DNA from: CBDCMJ01 sp965224325
GTDB lineage: Bacteria; Chloroflexota; Dehalococcoidia; Lucifugimonadales; UBA3495
Direction of reading: 5' to 3'
Assembly: GCA_965224325.1 (NCBI GenBank)
Contig: CBDCYT010000018.1
Span: 16,307 to 80,306 of the forward strand
Length of the DNA stretch: 64,000 bases
Position numbers and translations under genes: made by a program. Under the pieces are notes generated by a model. The model saw nothing but the letters and a program-made list of their open reading frames with translations. It searched no databases and was not told the origin of the DNA. Shown here piece after piece: positions 36,478 through 44,299 of the stretch (its first letter is position 1; the number at the start of each line of letters is the position of its first letter).

Positions 36478-37885
36478 TACTACAGTCGCAGATGGGAAAC
36501 GAATAGAATTGGGGCAATCAACGGGTGGTGAGGTGAGGCTGTGGCAGGGCACGGGGATGAGGTGGCTGAGGTCACACGGTGGGCCGAGGGCATCGAAAAG
36601 GTGCATGAGTGCATCGCGGGACGGTTCCGGCGTCCGGAGCCGCGGCGGCGGGCGCTGGACTATCTGAAGGGGTTGCTCAGCCCGGTGGACCGCAAGAACG
36701 GCTGGCAATTGGCGGAGCGGGCAGGCGACGCCACTCCCGATGGGGTGCAGCGCCTGTTGTACAACTACCGGTGGGACTCTGACCTGGTTCGCGATGACTT
36801 GAAGAGCTACGTGATCGAGTACCTGGCCGACGCTGACGCAGTTCTGGCGGTGGACGAGACTGGATTCCTCAAGAAAGGGGACAAGTCGGTTGGGGTGCAG
36901 CGTCAGTACAGCGGCACGGCAGGGCGGATCGAGAACAGTCAGATTGGCGTATTCCTGGCCTATGCCAGTGCCAGGGGGAGGACTCTGCTGGACCGGGAGT
37001 TGTACCTGCCCCAAGTGTGGGCGGAGGACTTGGAGCGCCGGCGGGAGGCCGGTGTGCCGGAGAGTGTCGGCTTTCGGACCAAGCCGCAACTGGCCCGGCA
37101 GATGCTGGAGCGGGCGATGGAGTCGGGAGTGCCCTTCGGCTGGGTGGCCGGGGACGAGGTCTACGGCAACGACCGCAACCTGCGGCTGTGGCTGGAGCGA
37201 GAGGGCGTTCCCCACGTACTGGCCATCAAACGCAGCGAGAAGCTATGGGCTTTGACGGACAGGGGACCGCGACAAGTGAGGGCCGACCGTCTGACCTCAG
37301 GGGTTGAGGAATGCGCTTGGGTGAGGTGCAGCGCCGGGGACGGAGCCAAGGGACCACGGGTATACGACTGGGCCACTGTGGATATACGTCCCCTGAGGGA
37401 GACTGGCAAGGGCTATTGGCTGCTGGTCCGGCGCAGTCTGGCCAACCCAGGGGAGCTGGCCTACTACGTCTGTTACGGCCCGGCGGGAACGACCCTGGAG
37501 GAACTGGCGAGGGTGGCCGGGACCCGGTGGGCCATAGAGGAATGCTTTGAGGAGGCCAAGGGACAGGTGGGGCTGGACCAGTATGAAGTGCGGAGGTGGG
37601 ATGGCTGGTACCGGCACATCACGCTGGCAATGCTGGCCCACGCGTATCTGTCCGTGATCAAGCATCAGGCCATGGAACAGGGAGAAAAGGGGGCTGCTAC
37701 GGCCCGGATGAAGAGCTGATTCCCATGACAGTGCCGGAGGTGCGCCGACTGCTCACCCGCCTTGTATGGACGGACAACCAACCGCCTGATTTCATCCTGT
37801 ACTGGTCGTGGTGGAGACGGCGCCACCAAGCCAGAGCCCGACGTTGCCACTACCAACGGCGCCTAACTAATCTGCGACTGTAGTA
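36478..37885 (+). mobile_element. IS701-family element, copy 5 (1408 bp)
   Basis: Ends TACTACAG/CTGTAGTA. The left CTAG is split by IS630 element B, the right CTAG (37886-37889) is shared with element 6. Its 3-prime end is the closest relative of the orphan end at 15597-15798. Confidence 0.9.
36541..37719 (+). CDS. IS701-family transposase (copy 5)
   Basis: DDE transposase of 392 aa with VLAVDETGFLKKGDKSVGVQ, WVAGDEVYGNDRN and TRWAIEECFEEAKG. The C-terminal tail ELIPMTVPEVRRLLTRLVWT is in the -1 frame after GAAAAGGGGG, matching the arrangement of copies 1, 2 and 4. Frame intact. Confidence 0.9.
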   Translation: MAGHGDEVAEVTRWAEGIEKVHECIAGRFRRPEPRRRALDYLKGLLSPVDRKNGWQLAERAGDATPDGVQRLLYNYRWDSDLVRDDLKSYVIEYLADADAVLAVDETGFLKKGDKSVGVQRQYSGTAGRIENSQIGVFLAYASARGRTLLDRELYLPQVWAEDLERRREAGVPESVGFRTKPQLARQMLERAMESGVPFGWVAGDEVYGNDRNLRLWLEREGVPHVLAIKRSEKLWALTDRGPRQVRADRLTSGVEECAWVRCSAGDGAKGPRVYDWATVDIRPLRETGKGYWLLVRRSLANPGELAYYVCYGPAGTTLEELARVAGTRWAIEECFEEAKGQVGLDQYEVRRWDGWYRHITLAMLAHAYLSVIKHQAMEQGEKGAATARMKS

Positions 37886-37889
37886 CTAG

Positions 37890-39341
37890 TACTACAACGA
37901 CGGGTTGTTTGGTAGGATAGTTGTCAAGATGATAGTGGGTGGTTTGGGTGATGGATGGGGCGAGTTTCGAGCGGGTTTACGACAACTTTCAGGACTTTCA
38001 CGCCTTCTTCGCGGCCTCCTTCGGCCGCAAGCAGTGGCGGGAGCACAGCCGGAACTATCTTCAGGGGCTGCTGGTGCAGGCTGGGGAGCGGCGCAACGCC
38101 GAGAACCTGTCGGAATCGGTGGGCATCTCGGCCCGGGCGATGCAGCGTTTTCTGACCGAGGCCCGGTGGGACGATGCCGCGGTCATCGGTCGGCTGCAGG
38201 AATACCTGGCCCCCAGGCTGGCTCACCCCGAGGCGGTGTGGGTGTTGGACGGCAGCGACTTTCCCAAGCAGGGACGGAAGTCGGTGGGGGTAGCCCGGCA
38301 GTACTGCGGCAGGCTGGGGAAGGTGGCCAACTGCCAGGCGGGGATGTTCCTGGCCTACGTCAGCCCGCTGGGACAGGCATTGGTGGACAAGGGGCTGTAT
38401 CTGCCCGAGAGTTGGATCTCCGACCAGGACCGGTGTGCGGCGGCGGGTGTGCCCGAGGAGCGGCTGAGCTACCGGTCGAAGACGGAGTTGGCCTTGGAGC
38501 TGCTGGAGCGGGCCCTGGGGTTGGGCCACCTCAAGGCCGGATGGGTTGCCGGGGACGACGCCTTCGGGATGTCGCCGTCCTTTCGGGAGTCCCTGGCGGG
38601 CCTGGGGATGCGCTACGTGCTGGACGTTCCGGGCAGCACTCCGGTCTGGCCCCTGGAGTTGGCTTGGACCAGTCCGGGGTCTCAGGGGTCCGGGCGCCCC
38701 CGCAAGCCCAGGCTCAGGGACGGGCAGCGTCGTACCATGGAGCAGCGCAGTGGCGAGTTGCCGGATAAGGCTTGGCGGGAGATAACGGTGGCCCAGGGAA
38801 GCCAGGGACCGCGGAGCTATATGTTCTGCGTCCAGCGGGTGCGGGTAACCCGGAAGGGCAAGCCGGGCCAGGAGGCATGGGCCGTCTACCGCCGAAACCT
38901 GGACGGCAGCGAGCCCCGCTACTACCTGTCCAACGCTGCCGAGGATACTCCCCTGGAGACCCTGGCCTATGTGGGCGGTTCCAGGTGGCCCATTGAAACG
39001 GAGTTCGAGACGGAAAAGGGCGACGTGGGCCTGGACGAATACGAGACCCGTAGCTGGTCCGGCTGGCATCACCACATAGCCATGTGCCTGCTGGGTGGAG
39101 CGTTCCTGCTGGGCCTGCAGCAGGACTGGGGGGGAAAAGATGCCCCGGATCACCCGTCCCCAGGTGTACCGGGTGGTGCGGGAAATGCTGCCCCGGGAAC
39201 GGTTCGGACCGGAGGAGTTGCTGCTGTGGCTGGAGGATACGCAGCTACGCAACGAGCGGGCGCGCCGCTCCCACCAGAGACGCCGCTCCGCCCGCCGTGA
39301 AGGCAGGAAGGAGCCACCACCTTAAACGCGTCGTTGTAGTA
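37890..39341 (+). mobile_element. IS701-family element 6, divergent type (1452 bp)
   Basis: Ends TACTACAACGACG / CGTCGTTGTAGTA, flanked by CTAG on both sides (37886-37889 and 39342-39345). Shares only the outer TACTACA with copies 1-5, so it is a different member of the family using the same target. Confidence 0.9.
37939..39300 (+). CDS. IS701-family transposase, divergent (453 aa)
   Basis: DDE motifs VWVLDGSDFPKQGRKSVGVA (Asp), AGWVAGDDAFGMSP (Asp) and SRWPIETEFETEKGDVGLDE (Glu). The architecture is as in the other copies but with longer inter-motif regions and an Arg-rich C-terminal tail in the same frame. Intact. Confidence 0.88.
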   Translation: MVWVMDGASFERVYDNFQDFHAFFAASFGRKQWREHSRNYLQGLLVQAGERRNAENLSESVGISARAMQRFLTEARWDDAAVIGRLQEYLAPRLAHPEAVWVLDGSDFPKQGRKSVGVARQYCGRLGKVANCQAGMFLAYVSPLGQALVDKGLYLPESWISDQDRCAAAGVPEERLSYRSKTELALELLERALGLGHLKAGWVAGDDAFGMSPSFRESLAGLGMRYVLDVPGSTPVWPLELAWTSPGSQGSGRPRKPRLRDGQRRTMEQRSGELPDKAWREITVAQGSQGPRSYMFCVQRVRVTRKGKPGQEAWAVYRRNLDGSEPRYYLSNAAEDTPLETLAYVGGSRWPIETEFETEKGDVGLDEYETRSWSGWHHHIAMCLLGGAFLLGLQQDWGGKDAPDHPSPGVPGGAGNAAPGTVRTGGVAAVAGGYAATQRAGAPLPPETPLRPP

Positions 39342-39345
39342 CTAG

Positions 39346-40197
39346 GGGGTGTCGTCAAAGTGAGAATGTGATGATAAGCTGACATACAATCAATGTAGCA
39401 GGATTGGGCCATGCCAGCAGCAGCCGCAGCGCCGGCGCACCAGCGCCACGATATTTCAGACCGGGTATGGGAAATCCTGGAACCCCTGCTCCCCGGCGGC
39501 AAGGGCAAGACGGGCTGTCCCGCCCAGGATAACCGCCGTTTCATCAACGCCGTGTTCTGGATTTTGCGCACGGGCGCCCCTTGGCGGGACCTGCCCCCGG
39601 ACTACGGGGACTGGAAGAACACCCACCGCCGCTTCTGCCGCTGGCGGGACCGGAAGGTCTGGGGCCAACTGCTGGAGACCCTGATTGACGATCCTGATTA
39701 TGAATGGCTGATGATTGACGCCAGTTACATCAAGGCCCATCCCCACAGCGCCGGCGCCCGGGGCGGCAACCAGGACATTGGCCGCACCAAAGGGGGCTGA
39801 ACAGCAAGCTGTACCTGGCGGTGGACGCCCACGGAATGCCGGTAAGGCTGGCGGTGACCGCAGGCACGGTGGCTGATTGCTCCCAGGCGCTGCCCCTGAT
39901 GGAGGGCATTGCGGCGGAGTGCCTGCTGGCGGACAAAGCCTATGACACCAATGAAATCATAACTGCGGCCTCGGAACGGGGCATGAACCTGGTGATACCG
40001 CCCAAGAGCAACCGGCGGGAAAAGCGGGAGTATGACCGGGCGTTGTACAAGCTGCGGTATCTGGTGGAAAACGGCTTCCTGGACTTCAAGCAGTGGCGGG
40101 GAGTGGCGACCCGGTATGCCAAAACTCCCTTTCCTACCTGGCCATATGCCAGATTCGGGCCATGGTGATGTGGACTAAATTGCTTTGACGACACCCC
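39346..40197 (+). mobile_element. IS5-family-like element (852 bp)
   Basis: Ends GGGGTGTCGTCAAAG / CTTTGACGACACCCC, left flank CTAG (39342-39345, shared with element 6), right flank TTAG (40198-40201). It is the last link of the chain of elements joined through CTAG. Confidence 0.85.
39411..40187 (+). pseudogene. IS5-family transposase in three frames
   Basis: The first frame (RHDISDRVWEILEPLLPGGK to RTKGG, stop 39800) joins the second (LNSKLYLAVDAHGMPVRLAV) by a -1 shift at AAAGGGGGC, which may be programmed as in some IS5 members. A second shift is needed near AKTPFPTW (about 40120-40130) to reach the normal end AICQIRAMVMW at 40187; this looks like a mutation. The first Asp is in MIDASYIKAHPH and a second in LADKAYDTNE. 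Confidence 0.75.
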
Positions 40198-40234
40198 TTA
40201 GCGCTCAGGCCCCGGAACCGAGATAAGGAGGCGG

Positions 40235-40438
40235 ATGCAGATGATAAATCAGGCAGAGTACCGCTCACGGGACACGGAAATCCGGAAGGCCGAGTTGGTT
40301 TTGCTCCCCACGCCCAGCGAGCAGGCTCATTTCGGAGAGGGTGGAGAGGTCTTTGCCAGTGCTATGGCATGGTCAGGGCGTGGGGCCTGGTGGACTTCCC
40401 GGTGGATGGGGTTCCGCGTTGGGTCTGCGTGTTGTTGA
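40235..40438 (+). CDS. Possible truncated small gene (67 aa)
   Basis: AAGGAGGCGG immediately precedes the ATG, which is a strong ribosome binding site. The first 45 residues (MQMINQAEYRSRDTEIRKAE) are of normal composition. The end (WMGFRVGSACC) looks random, so this is probably the start of a gene cut short. The rest of 40198-40655 shows nothing else of note. Confidence 0.3.
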   Translation: MQMINQAEYRSRDTEIRKAELVLLPTPSEQAHFGEGGEVFASAMAWSGRGAWWTSRWMGFRVGSACC

Positions 40439-40655
40439 CGTTGTGGGGACGCCGTGACCGAGGCTGGGGCTGACCTTGAGCTTGGCCTGTGGGTGGTCCG
40501 TGCTGCGGTCTGGGGGCGGATACACGACCGGTTGGGCGAACCGGCATTCCTCGTGCTGGATGCTGGGTAATGGCCGTCACGACGGATCCCCGCAATTACA
40601 GCGGTGGCTGTTTTCGAGAGCACAGTTCATAGCCGAGGTGCAAGTGAAGCTGAAG

Positions 40656-42113
40656 CTGGACTTTGCGCATTTCAAGCGGCGTAAGCAAGGGAATCTATCA
40701 GTCGGTGGTACAGAGCGGCCGGGACTTTCCGTATATCAGGGTCGGCGGCGGACAGTGAAAAACCCTCGGACGCCAGCCACAGGTGCCGGCGCACCAGGGC
40801 GATGGCATCCACGAAGGTCGGCGACGGCTTGGCGTACCAAGCCGCTGTGCGATGGGCCGAGGGTCGTTGTTGCCGCAGCAGATGGGCCGCCAGGGTGGTC
40901 CAGGAGAAGAGCCCCATCAGGATCGGCGTGGTGCGAGCGATGGCCTGATCCGACCACTGGCGTTGGGTCTCCACGCCCAGATGCGCCCGCACCTCCTGGA
41001 AGGTGACCTCCAGTTGCCAGCGCAGCACAAACCATTCCAGTATCTGCGTCGGATCCGCCGACGGATCGGTGCAGAGCAAGGCCTGGGGAGTGAATTCGCC
41101 TTGGGGGTCCCGAACCAAGACCCAACGCAGGGGTACCGGCGGCTTGCCCGAGCGGTACCAGACCGCCGTTTGCGAGGTGAGTCCCAACGTGCGGGTAGTG
41201 CCGTCGTACCAGGCTGCCGACACGGTGGCCCAGGACACGGTGGGCAAGTCCAGGAGTGTCTTCAGCGCTGGCAGCCGTCGGCCTTTCAGCGGAGGCCGAC
41301 CGTTCTGACCGGGCTGACGGGGTGGGGCCGGTTCATAAAGGGCGGCGTCCAGGCGCAAGCGGGCGATGAGGGTAACGGGTTGAGCCAACGATTGGCAGCA
41401 GTGGAGCAGGTCCAAGACGGCGTAGCTGCTGTCGCCCACCAGCACCAGGGGGCGGTGGGGCAGCCAGCGGCGCAGTTGCAGGATCATCTGCCGAGCCCAG
41501 TCGGTGAGCTTCTTGTGGCGGCGTCCGCGCTGCCGGTGGTAGCGTTCCGAGGGCGCCAGCACGGTAAGAAAGGGCAAGGCCCAATAGCGTCCCGCCCAGG
41601 GGACATGGCCCAGCCACATCAGGGAAATCCAGCGCAGGCCGCTGGCCTTGACCAGTTGCTGGCGACTGGAACGCACCGCGTCGCGGTAGACGCCCCGAGC
41701 CTTGATCTTAGGGCCGCGGCGCCGTTCCAGAGTTTCGTCGATGCCGAACACCAACGGACCATCTCCCTGGTCCAGGTGCTGGAGCAGCAGCATGAGCAGG
41801 ATGCGAGCCGCTTGGCGGGGCGACCACACCGCCCGATTGAGCACCTCATGATAGCGGGCGTAGTCGAGGTGGTCGCTGCGGCCCATGACGCGCAGCGCCG
41901 CGGCCACGGTGCGTTGGCCCGGGGCCAGTATCGCGCCGACCAGCAGGATTTGGGCTTTCAGCCAAGTCGGGTTGCGAAACAGCGTGGCGAAGGGATGGAG
42001 TACGGGTAAAATGGCATCGGGCAGGGTGAGCATGGCTGGACCTTCCGTGAGAAGTGGGTTTAGGCCAGCTTACCCTGTCTTTATATTTCTCCTAACTTTT
42101 GCGTAAAGTCCAG
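40656..42113 (-). mobile_element. IS4/IS701-superfamily element with 5-bp duplication (1458 bp)
   Basis: Ends CTGGACTTTGCGCA / TGCGTAAAGTCCAG (13 of 14 matching) and a 5-bp target duplication TGAAG at 40651-40655 and 42114-42118. One transposase gene on the minus strand. Family placement is by protein appearance only. Confidence 0.85.
40672..42033 (-). CDS. DDE transposase (453 aa)
   Basis: Motifs VFGIDETLERRRGPKIKARG (first Asp), LVLVGDSSYAVLDLL (second Asp) and RWQLEVTFQEVRAHLGVET (Glu) give a DDE catalytic triad like the DDE_5/IS4 superfamily. The N-terminus (ILAPGQRTVAAALRVMGR) is the helical DNA-binding part. Intact and flanked by matching inverted repeats. Confidence 0.88.
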   Translation of the reverse strand: MLTLPDAILPVLHPFATLFRNPTWLKAQILLVGAILAPGQRTVAAALRVMGRSDHLDYARYHEVLNRAVWSPRQAARILLMLLLQHLDQGDGPLVFGIDETLERRRGPKIKARGVYRDAVRSSRQQLVKASGLRWISLMWLGHVPWAGRYWALPFLTVLAPSERYHRQRGRRHKKLTDWARQMILQLRRWLPHRPLVLVGDSSYAVLDLLHCCQSLAQPVTLIARLRLDAALYEPAPPRQPGQNGRPPLKGRRLPALKTLLDLPTVSWATVSAAWYDGTTRTLGLTSQTAVWYRSGKPPVPLRWVLVRDPQGEFTPQALLCTDPSADPTQILEWFVLRWQLEVTFQEVRAHLGVETQRQWSDQAIARTTPILMGLFSWTTLAAHLLRQQRPSAHRTAAWYAKPSPTFVDAIALVRRHLWLASEGFSLSAADPDIRKVPAALYHRLIDSLAYAA

Positions 42114-42339
42114 TGAAGGGCTGTAGTGGAAACCTCAGCTCGCCGCCTCTCTCTTTAGTTTGGCAGACGCTCATATTGGAGCAGGAGCGCGAGGCTGGTT
42201 GGTCAGTGCAGGACGCCAGGCTACACGAAAACGGGGAGGCCGCCGCTACGTCAGCGATGGTTTCTCCATGCTCGCCTATGTAAACGGCCTTTTTACGTTT
42301 CCGGTTGTTGCCGCACGTTTGCCAGCCTATGTAAGCGCG

Positions 42340-42880
42340 CTGTTGTTGCCGGGAACCCCATCCGGCGACGGGCAACAACAGCCGGTTGGACAGCTTTCTG
42401 CCGTCCCCTGTGCAGGTGGCTCCCTCAGTGTCGCAGCCAGCGGTCTCCGGTAGGGTGATGTTGCCTGGCCATCGCCACCCGGCCTCGTCGTGAAGGCGTG
42501 GCCCCGCAGGGTCTTGTAGCTCAGGCTGGACTTCTCGCTGAAGTGTGGCTCGAAGTTTAACGCATTCTGCCCGTTATAGGACTCCGGGGTGTTCTCCAGG
42601 CTGGCCTCCGGCGGTGAGGGAGCCGCCGCAATCGCAGCCGTCGTCACGCCGGTCAGGGATTCGTCGTTCGCTCTTCGTCGGTGAAGGAAACTCGCACCAG
42701 GATAGTTTTGCCTCGTCGCTGTCGGGCGAAGTGTAAGTAGACCCGGTGGCTCCCTCAATGGCGGTGTCGTCGACCAGCCACTGGTAGCCGAACTCGGCGT
42801 TATGCAACCTGTCCTCGTCGGTGATGCTGGTGGTATCTGCCGTCAGCGCTGGCCCACCGGGCCGTCCCGCTGATGGCGGG
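42340..42880 (-). pseudogene. Relic of an Ig-like repeat adhesin/surface protein
   Basis: Several frames on the minus strand carry fragments of a recognisable secreted repeat protein: NAEFGYQWLVDDTAIEGATG, the DTPESYNGQNALNFEPHFSE-like segment, SYKTLRGHAFT and CDTEGATCTGDGRKLSNRL. In intact homologues these lie in one frame and follow each other; here they are split by frameshifts. It is therefore the decayed C-terminal part of a large cell-surface protein. No start or export signal remains. Confidence 0.65.
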
Positions 42881-43490
42881 CGCGTCGGTCGCAGGGATGG
42901 AGATGTGGTTCAAGGTGATGGCTTACGACCTGCGACGGGCTGAGCGCATCGCCTTGGACTTGAGATGAAGGCCCCTTGAGGCGATGGTGAAACAGGGAGA
43001 GCCAGACCGAGGCGGAAAGAGGGAACTCGGATTCTTACTGTCAAACCAACTCACTAACCAGGGAAAACCACCGTGAGGTCAAACATTCTCTCCCCGCAGC
43101 TCAGTTCCGCAGGGGTCTCCGAAAGCGGGAATGTCGGATTTGCTCGGCATTGCCAGCGCGTGTTGAGAGCACCAGGCTGTTAAATCCGACCCGGTGGCAG
43201 GTGGGTGGTGTGGTAAGATGGATTAGTGATGCTGGCTCATTGGTAAGCCGTGTGGGTGCGTGAGATCAACTCGACGTCCCAAGCGGCTTCTCATGTGGGC
43301 GTGAGCGATGAAGCGTCGGCACAACGTTCATTCTGACTGTCCAAAGGCGATTCGCAGGGATTCCTATGGCTTCGCTTAATTTGCGGTAACCAGTTGCTTT
43401 GTGGTTTCTTAATGACCTAGCAACGACAGGGTCAGGCCGAGCTACTCATAGGCAACCTGTTAAACCTTCAACAAGAAGCGAGTTACCAAT
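42881..43490. other. Gene-free stretch upstream of the second restriction-modification pair
   Basis: About 600 bp without a convincing gene. One short frame (GMEMWFKVMAYDLRRAERIA, ending near 42968) resembles the C-terminal end of a transposase and may be an IS remnant. The last 90 bp before 43491 should hold the promoter of the following operon; no clear -35/-10 pair was picked. Confidence 0.35.
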
Positions 43491-44249
43491 ATGCCCGGTT
43501 TTGTTGCCGACATATTCCTCCAGTGCGATCAAGCGGTCCGCCGGGGTCAACTTATTCATCGCACTAACCGGGCTGACAAGGAGTTCCACTTCCAGAACTG
43601 GTTTCAAACGAGGCTGGGCGAAGTTCAGGTGACATACGACCCCCCTGCCCGCAACTCCTACCCAGACTTCCGGCTAGTGCATAGTCCCGTGGGGTATGAG
43701 GTAAAGGCGTTAGCTTATCCCGGGCGGGAAGCCACCTATGACGCCAATAGCCAGATGCCCACGGGCGTACATAATGGCAGAACCGTGTACTACGTTTTTG
43801 GGCGATACCCCAGGGACCCGGACGGGGACGACTATCCGGTGATCGACCTGGTGCTCTTCCACGGCGATTTCCTGAATGCCAACCACGAGTACGTCCACGA
43901 GAACAAGCACATCACCGGCTTCGGGAGCTATGGTGACGTCATGATCCGAGATCGGAAAATGTACGTTGCTCCCACGCCTTTCGCGTTGACAGATGGGACT
44001 GCTGGCCAACGCACCCTCATCTTGCCCAGCGACGCCGAGGAAGATGTAGATGAGAGGCTGGAATCTTTTGGAGAGTTGGTACGGGTAGAAACCGACCGGC
44101 TTCTGGTCGGATACAACGCGAACTTGAGGGAGAATACTCTTACCCCTCAATATATCGACAACCCGTCGGCTGGTTTAGAACACCGCTTCACAGCGTATCG
44201 CGCCGCCGGTACAAACGGCCCAATGGTAACGATGAAAGCCACACCGTAA
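43491..44249 (+). CDS. Type II restriction endonuclease-like protein (252 aa)
   Basis: A PD-(D/E)XK core is visible: YPDFRLVHSPVGYEVKAL with Asp, then Glu and Lys separated by one residue. The fold context (strand, then AYPGREATYDANSQMPTG) fits type II enzymes. It lies 50 bp before a DNA methyltransferase gene on the same strand, which supports a restriction-modification pair. Recognition site unknown. AAGCGAG before the ATG is only a fair ribosome binding site. Confidence 0.7.
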   Translation: MPGFVADIFLQCDQAVRRGQLIHRTNRADKEFHFQNWFQTRLGEVQVTYDPPARNSYPDFRLVHSPVGYEVKALAYPGREATYDANSQMPTGVHNGRTVYYVFGRYPRDPDGDDYPVIDLVLFHGDFLNANHEYVHENKHITGFGSYGDVMIRDRKMYVAPTPFALTDGTAGQRTLILPSDAEEDVDERLESFGELVRVETDRLLVGYNANLRENTLTPQYIDNPSAGLEHRFTAYRAAGTNGPMVTMKATP

Positions 44250-44299
44250 GCCATCGCGCTCAGCGGCAACCTGATAAATCCCAAAAGACGGTTCACCAA

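Noticed and set aside
37924..39252. 442-aa minus-strand ORF over IS701 element 6
   Set aside because: Antisense of the DDE transposase; long only because of high GC content.
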